From Verrucomicrobia bacterium UBA1731 (GTDB lineage Bacteria; Verrucomicrobiota; Kiritimatiellia; RFP12; UBA1067): DNA of 37,993 nt. Location: assembly GCA_002317575.1 (NCBI GenBank), contig DCIH01000004.1:21171-59163 (forward strand). The letters run 5' to 3'. The notes beneath the pieces are model-generated. The model did no database searches. It was not told where the DNA came from and saw nothing but the letters and a program-made list of their open reading frames with translations. Position numbers and translations under genes: made by a program. Below, in pieces: positions 7,809-14,365 of this stretch; the stretch's first letter is position 1; every line of letters starts with the position of its first letter.

Positions 7809-8095
7809 CGTTTGTTCTCCTTGTTCGTTTCGTTTTCGAGCGCCTCGATGGACGCTTCCGTCACGCCTATGTTCCGGCTTCCCGATCCGCGCACCCCGAC
7901 GAGCCGTCCTGCGCGCACCAAATTCACGACCGTGTTGCGGTGGCGACCGAGCCGACGTGCCGCGTCGCCGATGGAAACCACCGACGAGCGCCTTCCGCCG
8001 ACCAGCGCGCGCTCGATGCGCTCGAGTTCCGCGTCCGTCGCCGTCGGGTCTGCGTGCGCAATCCGCACGATCATCTCTTTCGTCATTTCCTGCAT
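7805..8095 (-). CDS. Helix-turn-helix DNA-binding protein (excisionase/MerR-like)
   Basis: 96 residues. Residues about 38-75 read SIGDAARRLGRHRNTVVNLV followed by RAGRLVGVRGSGSRNI, the layout of an Xis/MerR-type winged HTH, in which the first helices recognise DNA and the RLVGVR wing follows. Such proteins act as excisionases or small regulators. No integrase is visible in the window, so excision is not supported by context. Preceded by CGGAGAAGAGAAA ATG; the TGA overlaps the start of the ribbon-helix-helix gene downstream. Confidence 0.7.
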   Translation of the reverse strand: MQEMTKEMIVRIAHADPTATDAELERIERALVGGRRSSVVSIGDAARRLGRHRNTVVNLVRAGRLVGVRGSGSRNIGVTEASIEALENETNKENKR

Positions 8096-8113
8096 TTTCT
8101 CTTCTCCGATCCT

Positions 8114-8145
8114 CGCGCGGGTACCCGCGCGCTCGTCAAAAAAAA
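8114..8145 (-). promoter_or_regulatory. U8 plus palindromic GC hairpin, unit B
   Basis: On the minus strand, eight T residues (8145-8138) are followed after six bases (GACGAG) by a perfect 18-bp palindrome with arms CGCGCGGGT and ACCCGCGCG (8131-8114). The TGA stop of the 8136-8333 gene is made of the end of the T run and the next two bases. The T run precedes the hairpin, so this is not an intrinsic terminator for the operon. It could be a recoding signal, an operator palindrome or an RNA-protein site. Confidence 0.55.
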
Positions 8146-8333
8146 CCGCGTGCGCGCTTCGCGGGCTTTCCGGCTCCCGTTCCGCGAGACGCGCGCGGAC
8201 ACCCGCGCGTCTTCAAAAAAAATTTGAACTCGTAAATCACCATCTCTTCCGGGGTTTTGCCTTCGGCTTTTGCCATCCGGCTTGCCAGCTCTACCGTTTC
8301 AGCGTCGAGCAGGAGCTTGTTTTTTTTCGGCAT
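8136..8333 (-). CDS. Small ribbon-helix-helix-like protein (65 aa) carrying unit A in its C-terminus
   Basis: Begins MPKKNKLLLDAETVELASRM, where a short strand (NKLLLD) and helices (AETVELASRMAKAEGKTPEE) give the size and layout of a ribbon-helix-helix regulator. The start at 8333 has GGAAGGG eight bases upstream; a longer frame to 8369 lacks a better site. It overlaps the preceding gene by 35 bp. The last 28 residues, after VIYEFKFFLK, are Arg/Gly-rich and encoded by the repeated hairpin region, so this tail may be acquired or may mark a frameshift site. Confidence 0.6.
   Translation of the reverse strand: MPKKNKLLLDAETVELASRMAKAEGKTPEEMVIYEFKFFLKTRGCPRASRGTGAGKPAKRARGFF
8192..8222 (-). promoter_or_regulatory. 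U8 plus GC hairpin, unit A
   Basis: On the minus strand, eight T residues (8222-8215) preceded by AAA are followed five bases later (GAAGA) by a 7-bp GC stem, CGCGCGG and CCGCGCG, with the loop GTGT (8209-8192). It repeats the layout of the unit at 8114-8145, 77 bp away. A slippery homopolymer 5-6 bases before a stable stem is the classical layout of -1 frameshift signals. It lies inside the 8136-8333 gene. Confidence 0.55.
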
Positions 8334-8499
8334 CGATGACGCCCTTCCTTTTTGCGTGGTCGTGTACAAGTCGTTTTACGAAATCGGTGTAGGTCATCCC
8401 TTCGGCTTGCGCGGCGGCTCGGAGAAGACGGGCGTCGTCGTCGTTGAACCAGAATCCGATCTTCTTGGTCTTGTGTTTTCCGCTCGGCCCCGAACTCAT
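8299..8499 (-). CDS. Ribbon-helix-helix-like small protein (66 aa), first gene of the early operon
   Basis: Begins MSSGPSGKHKTKKIGFWFND, then a helix (DDARLLRAAAQAEGMTYTDF) and VKRLVHDHAKRK. The strand KKIGFWFN followed by two helices with MTYTDFVKRL matches CopG/MobC-type ribbon-helix-helix proteins. Start GGGAGCGGAAA ATG. It lies about 40 bp after a good sigma70-type promoter (8543-8572), so it is a likely autoregulator of the leftward early operon. DNA-binding is inferred from the fold pattern only. Confidence 0.6.
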   Translation of the reverse strand: MSSGPSGKHKTKKIGFWFNDDDARLLRAAAQAEGMTYTDFVKRLVHDHAKRKGVIDAEKKQAPARR

Positions 8500-8542
8500 T
8501 TTCCGCTCCCGCTTGCCTCTTCAGTTTTCCTCTTTGCCCCGT

Positions 8543-8572
8543 ACTATACCACACGCGCGGGGCCACGCGCAA
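8543..8572 (-). promoter_or_regulatory. Sigma70-type promoter of the leftward early operon, with A-tract
   Basis: On the minus strand, -35 TTGCGC (8572-8567) and -10 TATAGT (8548-8543) are separated by 18 bp. Upstream lies an A-rich tract (about 8604-8576, three runs of six to eight A) that would serve as an UP element. Predicted start near 8536, about 37 bp before the ATG at 8499. It is the best minus-strand promoter match I see. Confidence 0.6.
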
Positions 8573-8681
8573 GCCCCTTTTTTACTTTTTTTTTACCTTT
8601 TTTTACGCGCCGAGGAAAATGTCGGGAGGGGCCGTGTGGCCGCGACGCGCGTCCGAATCTTCCGCGTGCGTCAATCGTCCG

Positions 8682-8852
8682 TCACGGCGATCTGCGCGCG
8701 GCGAGCAACGTGCGCGCCAACGCCTCGACCGGGACGCCGATTTCGTCCGCGCATCTGCAGACGGCCTCGGCTTCGGCCTCGTCGAATTCAACGAAAACGA
8801 CGACGCGGTTTTCCGCGTCGCCGTTTTCCGATCCACTTTTGATTTCGTCCAT
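8682..8852 (-). CDS. Small CopG-like protein (56 aa)
   Basis: Begins MDEIKSGSENGDAENRVVVF and has a strand-helix-helix pattern (VVVFVEFDEAEAEAVCRCAD, then GVPVEALARTLLA) typical of short ribbon-helix-helix proteins. The start at 8852 is preceded by AAGGGGGTGG. It lies between the holin-like gene and the early promoter, so it may be the last gene of the upstream operon or a separate regulator. Confidence 0.6.
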   Translation of the reverse strand: MDEIKSGSENGDAENRVVVFVEFDEAEAEAVCRCADEIGVPVEALARTLLAARRSP

Positions 8853-8916
8853 GTCGTCCACCCCCTTTCCCCGCTATCCACGGGCCGGGAATGTTATCAC
8901 GGACGCGTTCCGAACA

Positions 8917-9318
8917 TCACATGACCGCCTGCGCGGCTTGTCCGCCTCCCATGAGCAGTTTGCCGATGACGACGCCGCCTCCTGCGGTCGCGACGTATCG
9001 GAGGACGCGCCACAGCGTCTTCGCTCCCTCGATGCGCTCTTTCTGCGCGCGGTAGTCCTTGTCCGACTCCATGCACGGTTTCAGATCGGACTCAACCTTG
9101 TCGATGCGCTCGTCGAGCTTGTCGATCTTGCCTTCGATGCGCTCGTCGTTTTCGAGCGATTTCTTCACGCGGACGGCTTGGTGCGAGACGCACTCCATCA
9201 AGAGGTCGTCGCGGTCGTCGTACGCCTGCCGTAGGAGCGCCTCGCGGATCGCAGGGTCGGCATTCTCCCTCGCCGCGTCGCGCTTCTCTTTCCACCTCTT
9301 GATCTGCTCTTCCGTCAT
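8917..9318 (-). CDS. Coiled-coil protein with C-terminal membrane segment (XhlA/holin-like)
   Basis: 133 residues. Residues 1-100 are highly charged and helical, with a heptad stretch (RIEGKIDKLDERIDKVESDL, 60-79). The C-terminus (about 104-126, RVLRYVATAGGGVVIGKLLM) is hydrophobic. This is the layout of XhlA-type hemolysin/holin accessory proteins, which sit at the end of phage tail operons. That identity is an inference from layout. The start at ATG 9318 follows AAAGGACGGAAC; a longer frame to 9438 begins with TTG and no site. Confidence 0.55.
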   Translation of the reverse strand: MTEEQIKRWKEKRDAARENADPAIREALLRQAYDDRDDLLMECVSHQAVRVKKSLENDERIEGKIDKLDERIDKVESDLKPCMESDKDYRAQKERIEGAKTLWRVLRYVATAGGGVVIGKLLMGGGQAAQAVM

Positions 9319-9637
9319 TTTTTGTTCCGTCCTTTTGTTGGTTTCCGTTTCAGTTTGAACTGCGAACACGCGCGTTCGCTTCTCGGAGAAACGATGACGG
9401 CGAAAATCGGGCAAAAACCGTTTTGCGGCCTTTCGCAATCAGCGCATTTCATTTTCTGTTTCGCGCTCATTTCCGGCATTCTCGTTTGTGCATTTCTTTG
9501 ATCCCGTTCATGTCAACTGGGTTTCGCTTCGACTGTTCCGTTCGCTATGTTTATGAACCTTTTCCCACTTTATTGGAACTTGTGCGCGGCCCTGGCCTAT
9601 GCGTCACCCAAATAAAATCTTCCGCTTTCGCTCTTTG
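9319..9637. other. Gene-poor interval of 319 bp
   Basis: No coding frame with a supportable start lies here on either strand. The stretch is more AT-rich than its surroundings. On the minus strand it holds a perfect TTGACA (9516-9511), but the hexamers 16-18 bp downstream (such as ATGCAC) are poor -10 matches. It separates the tail-end genes from the holin-like gene and may contain a promoter I cannot define. I see no tRNA fold and no strong terminator. Confidence 0.5.
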
Positions 9638-9859
9638 TTATTTCATCACCAACTTGCTTTCGAGGGCTTTGTACGATTCCCTTCTTCCGATAGCATCCGC
9701 CGTCGCCATGTTCGCCTGCTTGGCGAAATCGCGATAGCGCCGATGCCACTCTTCGGCGTTGTTCGCGATGCGCAGCGTGTCGCCGTTCTCGCGGACGAGC
9801 TGTCCGACGCGGACGACGGGCCTGTGGTTTTCTTCGCGTACGTGGACTGTGAAGAACAT
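9638..9859 (-). CDS. Small hypothetical protein (73 aa)
   Basis: Begins MFFTVHVREENHRPVVRVGQ and continues with a helical half (NAEEWHRRYRDFAKQANMAT). The sequence suggests a small soluble alpha/beta protein; no family is recognised. The start at 9859 has GGAGTGACGCC, which includes the TGA of the upstream gene, so translation is coupled. It is the last gene of the tail/exported-protein run before a 319-bp gap. Confidence 0.6.
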   Translation of the reverse strand: MFFTVHVREENHRPVVRVGQLVRENGDTLRIANNAEEWHRRYRDFAKQANMATADAIGRRESYKALESKLVMK

Positions 9860-9863
9860 GGCG

Positions 9864-10334
9864 TCACTCCGCTTCCAACGGCGATCCGAGCGTCATGAAC
9901 TTCCGCTTGATTTTGGAGATCCCGTTCGTCCTCACGGCGAACGCGAACGCCTCGAATTCCTCGCGTCTCGCGCCGACGTGCTCGGAGAGCCACGCCTTGT
10001 CCGTCCCGGCGAGCGTGTTCGTGAACGCCACTTCGATTTCGCGGGCGAGCAGATTGTACTTCCTGTTGATTTTCGCCTGCGACTTCTTGTGCTTGACGCG
10101 TCCGTCTTCGATGACGCGCGTCTCGCCAGTCGCGCTTTGCGCGTGCTTCGCGTTCTCTTCCGCTTCCATTCGCGCGTCCGGCGTGTCGGCGGTCATGACC
10201 CATCTCAAGTCGCGCCGCAGGCATTCGTCTGCCCACCGTGAAACCTCTCCCGAATCGAGCGGCATCGCCGCAAGAAGTCCAGCCGTAGCCGCAAACGCGG
10301 AAAAAGCCGCCGCCGTGATTTTCAGTGCATCCAT
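9864..10334 (-). CDS. Exported hypothetical protein (156 aa)
   Basis: Residues 1-24 (MDALKITAAAFSAFAATAGL then LAAM) form a signal peptide or anchor. The mature part is helical with a basic centre (GRVKHKKSQAKINRKYN) and no cysteines. I do not recognise it. GGGGAGGCGCGAA precedes the ATG. It is the last of three consecutive genes with export signals downstream of the tail fibres, which suggests a role at the host envelope or in virion release. Confidence 0.65.
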   Translation of the reverse strand: MDALKITAAAFSAFAATAGLLAAMPLDSGEVSRWADECLRRDLRWVMTADTPDARMEAEENAKHAQSATGETRVIEDGRVKHKKSQAKINRKYNLLAREIEVAFTNTLAGTDKAWLSEHVGARREEFEAFAFAVRTNGISKIKRKFMTLGSPLEAE

Positions 10335-10349
10335 TTCGCGCCTCCCCGA

Positions 10350-11606
10350 TTACTGGTTCACGGCGATTGCCGTTATGTTTCCGCCCGGTTGAATCCGAAT
10401 TCCCCACATCTGTCCGTCTTCGCCTTTGAGGAAGAACTGGCCGTTCACCCAAAGTTCGCCGTTGATGGTAGTCTTCAGCATACGGGTCACCTGCGCGTCG
10501 TAACCGAGCCGCCAGTAGCATTCCCGCGCGTCCGAGACGAGATTCGACACGCCCGGAACAGTCACGATGCCGATGGCCTTCTGCGCGTTCGCCGCCGCAG
10601 TCCACGTGGCGTTCGTAAGGTGCTGTTTGTAGTAGACCGTCAGTTTCGTGAGGTCTACGGAGTCCGCGTCGAGGTTCCATCCGAGGTACGCCTTGTCCGC
10701 CGCCGCGTCGTATTTCACCGACGTGAAGCACAGGGAGTTCGACGCGATGCCGTGGAACGCAACCTCTATCGCGTTCGTGTCGCCCGCCTTGACGACCAGT
10801 TCGTTTGCGTTGTTCTGCCGGATCGCGTAGCGTCCTTTGGTCGTGCCTTTCCCGTCGAACGCCATTTGGCATCCGTTTGCCACAGTCACGTTGTTCGACG
10901 CGTGGTACTTGCTCCAATCCTGCCCGAGGTTTCCGGCGCGGCAATGGTACGCCCACTCGCGCCACTTTCCGAGCTGGCTCTCGCCCATCGAGTCCACGGT
11001 CGGAACGACGAGCTTCGTGAGGTCGTTTACCCATTCCGTGTTTCCGTTCGCCACCTCGTAGATTGCGAGGTCGCTGATGGAGAAGTCGCCTGCTTCCGTC
11101 TTGACGCAGTAGATGATTGCGACGTTGCCGTTGATCTCCGTGGTGATAGAGCCGCAAGGCGGCGTTCCGATTCTCGGCGATTGGTTCACCGAGTCGAAAA
11201 CGATGTCCGCGATGCGCACGTGGCTTCGGCAAGTAATGATGATGCGGTTCGTGACGTTCAGCGTGTTAATCCACTGAGATCCGGCCCAATGTCCGCACAG
11301 CGTCCACTCGTCCAATTCGTTGTCGTATGCGATTTCGGTGTCCCAAACGATGGACGCCTCGCTCCTGTCGAGGATTTCCAGCGTGTATCCGCGCACGCTC
11401 ATGGGGTCTGCAACGGGTTTCGTCTCGCCCTCGTCCCCGATGAACATTGAGACCGAACCGTTGCGTTCGTCCATGTATGCGACCTCGCCCGTCTTGAGAG
11501 GCGTAGAGAACGCCGTTTCGGGATTTGTCTTCGGGACGATTAGCGGAGCCGCATTGGCGAAAAGCGCCGCCGCGACAGCCGCGATGATTGTTGTTGCCTG
11601 TTTCAT
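10350..11606 (-). CDS. Secreted beta-rich protein (418 aa)
   Basis: A clear signal peptide, MKQATTIIAAVAAALFANA, is followed by APLIVPK. The mature protein is rich in beta-type segments (SIVWDTEIAYDNELDEWTLC, RIIITCRSHVRIADIVFDS, LTKLTVYYKQHL) with about seven cysteines, and ends in a repeated-strand region, GELWVNGQFFLKGEDGQMWG. I cannot name a domain. Possible roles are a carbohydrate-binding or surface-adhesion protein, or a receptor-masking factor made during infection. It directly follows the trypsin-like gene by 28 bp. Confidence 0.6.
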   Translation of the reverse strand: MKQATTIIAAVAAALFANAAPLIVPKTNPETAFSTPLKTGEVAYMDERNGSVSMFIGDEGETKPVADPMSVRGYTLEILDRSEASIVWDTEIAYDNELDEWTLCGHWAGSQWINTLNVTNRIIITCRSHVRIADIVFDSVNQSPRIGTPPCGSITTEINGNVAIIYCVKTEAGDFSISDLAIYEVANGNTEWVNDLTKLVVPTVDSMGESQLGKWREWAYHCRAGNLGQDWSKYHASNNVTVANGCQMAFDGKGTTKGRYAIRQNNANELVVKAGDTNAIEVAFHGIASNSLCFTSVKYDAAADKAYLGWNLDADSVDLTKLTVYYKQHLTNATWTAAANAQKAIGIVTVPGVSNLVSDARECYWRLGYDAQVTRMLKTTINGELWVNGQFFLKGEDGQMWGIRIQPGGNITAIAVNQ

Positions 11607-11634
11607 TTGTTTTGCGTTCCCTTCGGGTTCGTTG

Positions 11635-13152
11635 TCATTCGTAGAGGTTCAGCTGGCATCCGACGCTCGCGGCGTACGCCTTGATGACGGGCAACGCCTT
11701 GATGAAACTCGGGCCGCTTCCCGCGTATGTGAAGAGCGACGTGACTATCCACTTTCCGTCGTGGTGGAAATAAATCGGGTGTCCGCTGTCGCCGGAATGT
11801 ATCGGGTATGCTACGCCCATCGTCTTCAGTTTCGTGGCGATGTCGTTTCGGGAGTACTCGCATCCCATGTCGAATTTCCACGTGGAGCCGTCTCCGCGCA
11901 CGGACGAGTAGACGAGTTGCATCGGGTCGTCGAACGCCTGCGTCGCGCACCAGCATTGGATGCCCTGCAGTTTCACGAACTGCTCTTTCATCTTCGCCTC
12001 GCTCATGAGGTACGGGCAGTCGGCGAGCGGGATTTCGCCTTCGAGGATCGTGACCATCGAAATGTCGTCTATGTTCATTGCCGCGATCTGCGCGGCGTTC
12101 CACCCGTTTGAAACGGCCCACTTGTCGAGACGCACCCATTCGCCTTTTTTCACGGTCGTGGAGCCGATGGTTTGGAAACCCTCCCACTTGCACCAGTCCG
12201 GGTAGTGAGTCGCGCCGACGAGCAGTTTCGTACCGAGCGCGAACGGCTTGTCGTTTCCGACGTGTCCTGCGCTCGTAGCCGCCCACGCTGGTTGAGTGAA
12301 ATATCCCCACTTGTACCACGTTTCTTCCGTGCCGACGATTCCGGGGCCGTGGTTCGGCGCGGCGTTTATCCACGCCAACGCTTCGTCGTTTACGGCCTTG
12401 CGCGCTGAACCTTCGTGGTCTGCCCAGTAGAGCGTTTCGTCTATCGTGTCTTGCGTGCCGTTCGAGATCGGAACTTCGGCGTATTTGATTTCGCCGTACT
12501 GGTTCACGGCGCTCACGACGTAGATGCCGCTCGCGTTCGCCGTGAGGTGTCCGTTCGACGATACGGAGCCGCCCGACGTGAGGCATCTCCACCCGCCAAC
12601 GGTCAACGCCTCGATGCTGTATTCGTCGTAAAGTTCGCCCCAGCAGTCCGCTTCGAGGTTTCGGACGTGGTGCGACTGGAGAACGTTGTAAATCTGCCCG
12701 CAGTCGTTTTCGTACGTTCCGACGATTGTCTGCGAAGAGCTGGAGCTGGACAGTTTGAACTCTATTCCCCACGCGCCCGCCTTGCTCCAGCACGGTTCCG
12801 TGTTGACGCTCTTCCGAACGCTTTCGATGCGGTTCGTCGCGTCCGTGTATCGGCTTTCCACCCACGGAACGAGATTCGTCACCGTATCGGGGTTTCCCTT
12901 GACCTTGCCCCACTTGCACGTGAGCGGTTCGACGACATCCGCCTGCGCGGAGAACGCCAAAAACGAAACGCACGCGATTGCCCCAAGTTTTTTCACAAGC
13001 GAATTGAACGCCGCCATGAGCTGGTCGAGGTCGTTGTCGTCCGTGTTTAGGTTGTGCGGTATCCCGGTCATGTCGAGGCGCGTGCGAGCGCCACCGTCTT
13101 TGATGTCGTAAGTTGTACCGTCTGTCATCTTGATCTGCGCAATGTCGGCCAT
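11635..13152 (-). CDS. Trypsin-like serine protease with virion-type N-terminus and internal signal peptide
   Basis: 505 residues. Residues 1-45 (MADIAQIKMTDGTTYDIKDG) resemble short phage virion proteins with a YDIKDxxAR motif also seen, as YIKDGEAR, in the neighbouring fibre. A signal-peptide-like segment, KKLGAIACVSFLAFSAQA, lies at 54-71. A chymotrypsin-fold domain follows at about 285-505, with candidate triad His316 (VGATHY), Asp362/Asp363 (NIDDISMV) and Ser456 in HSGDSGHP. GDSGHP is a strong serine-protease signature. Substrate unknown; fibre maturation, host-surface digestion or secretion are all possible. The start at 13152 has GGGAGGGATGCT; a longer frame to 13254 has no better site. 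Confidence 0.75.
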   Translation of the reverse strand: MADIAQIKMTDGTTYDIKDGGARTRLDMTGIPHNLNTDDNDLDQLMAAFNSLVKKLGAIACVSFLAFSAQADVVEPLTCKWGKVKGNPDTVTNLVPWVESRYTDATNRIESVRKSVNTEPCWSKAGAWGIEFKLSSSSSSQTIVGTYENDCGQIYNVLQSHHVRNLEADCWGELYDEYSIEALTVGGWRCLTSGGSVSSNGHLTANASGIYVVSAVNQYGEIKYAEVPISNGTQDTIDETLYWADHEGSARKAVNDEALAWINAAPNHGPGIVGTEETWYKWGYFTQPAWAATSAGHVGNDKPFALGTKLLVGATHYPDWCKWEGFQTIGSTTVKKGEWVRLDKWAVSNGWNAAQIAAMNIDDISMVTILEGEIPLADCPYLMSEAKMKEQFVKLQGIQCWCATQAFDDPMQLVYSSVRGDGSTWKFDMGCEYSRNDIATKLKTMGVAYPIHSGDSGHPIYFHHDGKWIVTSLFTYAGSGPSFIKALPVIKAYAASVGCQLNLYE

Positions 13153-13275
13153 AGCATCCCTCCCGCCTTTGCCGTTGCGGTAAATTGTCACCATCCCGTA
13201 AAAACGGGGCGGACGGTTTCCGTTTCCGTACGCCGCCCGCCCTGTTTTGATCACTTGCGGCTCAAGCCGCGTCCC

Positions 13276-14322
13276 TTACGAGACCGTGACCGCGCCGGAC
13301 ACGCCCGTGAAGGTCGCGCTCGGATAGATTTCCTCGCCCGTGAAGGTGGCCGTGCTGACCGTACCAGCCGGGGTGATCTCGGAGACCGCGACCGTGCCGG
13401 ACGGGGTGCACAGACCGCCGTCGAGGTTCGCCGCCGTGCCCGTGAAGGTCGGAGCGGAGATGGATCCGGCGGGAGTGATGCTCTCCACCGAGACGTTGCC
13501 CGCCGCCGTGACCGAACCCGTGACCGCCGAAGCGGAGCCCGTGAAGGTCGGGGCCGTCGCCGTCGCCGTCGCGCCCGTCACGAACGACTTGCTGGCCGCC
13601 GTGAGCGTCAGCACTTCGCCCGAAACAGAAGCCGTAAGTTCGCCGATGCTGGCCGTCGGAGCGGAGACCTCGATGGTCGGAGCGGAGACCGTGCCGTAAG
13701 GCGTGCAGGAGCCGTTGGCGAGGTCGACCGTCGTGCCCGTGAAGGACGCGCTCGGCGTCACCGCCGTGCCCGTGAACGCGGGGGCGCTGACCGAACCCGT
13801 GGCCGTCACCGTGCCCGTCACCGCAACGGACGAACCCGTGAAGGTCGCCGTGGGCGTCACAGCCGTGCCCGTGAAGGTCTGCGCGCTGATCGTGCCTTCG
13901 GGCGTGATCATGCCGACGCTCACGGTGCCGGTAGGCGTGAACGAACCCGTTGCGCTGTCCTTGTAGGCGAGAGCGCCGAGCTTGCCGGACGAACCGAGTT
14001 CGCACCAGCTCGTACCGTTCCAAATGAACTCGAGGCCCTGCGTGGTCTGGCCGACCGTCTTGTTGTAGCAAACGAAGTTGCCCTTCGTGACCGTCACTTC
14101 CTTGGTCTCGCCCGAGCTGCCCGTCTTGTAGACGTCAATCGGGTTGACGGTCGAGCCGTCGACCAGCTCCGTGGCGGAAACGCCGAGGAACTTCACGCCC
14201 TGCGCGACGAGCTCTTCGAGCGCGGTGATGGCCGTGCGGGCCTCGCCGTCCTTGATGTAGCGCGTCACGTTGTCCGGGGTGACAATCTGCGACAGATAAT
14301 TCTTGGTAGGATCGTCAGTCAT
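13276..14322 (-). CDS. Repetitive tail fibre/appendage protein
   Basis: 348 residues. Residues 1-45 have the YIKDGEARTAITALEELV virion-type start. Residues about 78-120 contain the module LEFIWNGTSWCELGSSGKLG common in phage tail proteins. From about 124 to the end there are many short Thr/Ser/Val repeats of the type GTVSAPxFTGTAVTPSASFT, with little charge, suggesting a beta-repeat fibre. No enzyme motif. AAAGG lies ten bases before ATG 14322. It is 43 bp downstream of the Ntn-hydrolase fibre gene, so both are probably parts of one adsorption apparatus. Confidence 0.7.
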   Translation of the reverse strand: MTDDPTKNYLSQIVTPDNVTRYIKDGEARTAITALEELVAQGVKFLGVSATELVDGSTVNPIDVYKTGSSGETKEVTVTKGNFVCYNKTVGQTTQGLEFIWNGTSWCELGSSGKLGALAYKDSATGSFTPTGTVSVGMITPEGTISAQTFTGTAVTPTATFTGSSVAVTGTVTATGSVSAPAFTGTAVTPSASFTGTTVDLANGSCTPYGTVSAPTIEVSAPTASIGELTASVSGEVLTLTAASKSFVTGATATATAPTFTGSASAVTGSVTAAGNVSVESITPAGSISAPTFTGTAANLDGGLCTPSGTVAVSEITPAGTVSTATFTGEEIYPSATFTGVSGAVTVS

Positions 14323-14365
14323 TTTTCAATGCCTTTCTTTTTTGTTTGTTTGTGGTGTTGCAACA

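Noticed and set aside
8114..8222. The two GC hairpins as transcription terminators
   Set aside because: On the minus strand the T run comes before the stem, and on the plus strand the stem is followed by A residues, so neither direction fits an intrinsic terminator.
4689..8235. Long plus-strand frames over the exonuclease, endolysin and regulator genes
   Set aside because: All are shadows of well-supported minus-strand genes that carry family motifs and ribosome-binding sites.
9511..9516. Perfect TTGACA on the minus strand
   Set aside because: No acceptable -10 hexamer lies 16-18 bp downstream, so I did not call a promoter.
9423..9737. Plus-strand frame of 104 codons in the gene-poor interval
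   Set aside because: No ribosome-binding site, and its second half overlaps the well-placed 9638-9859 gene on the other strand.
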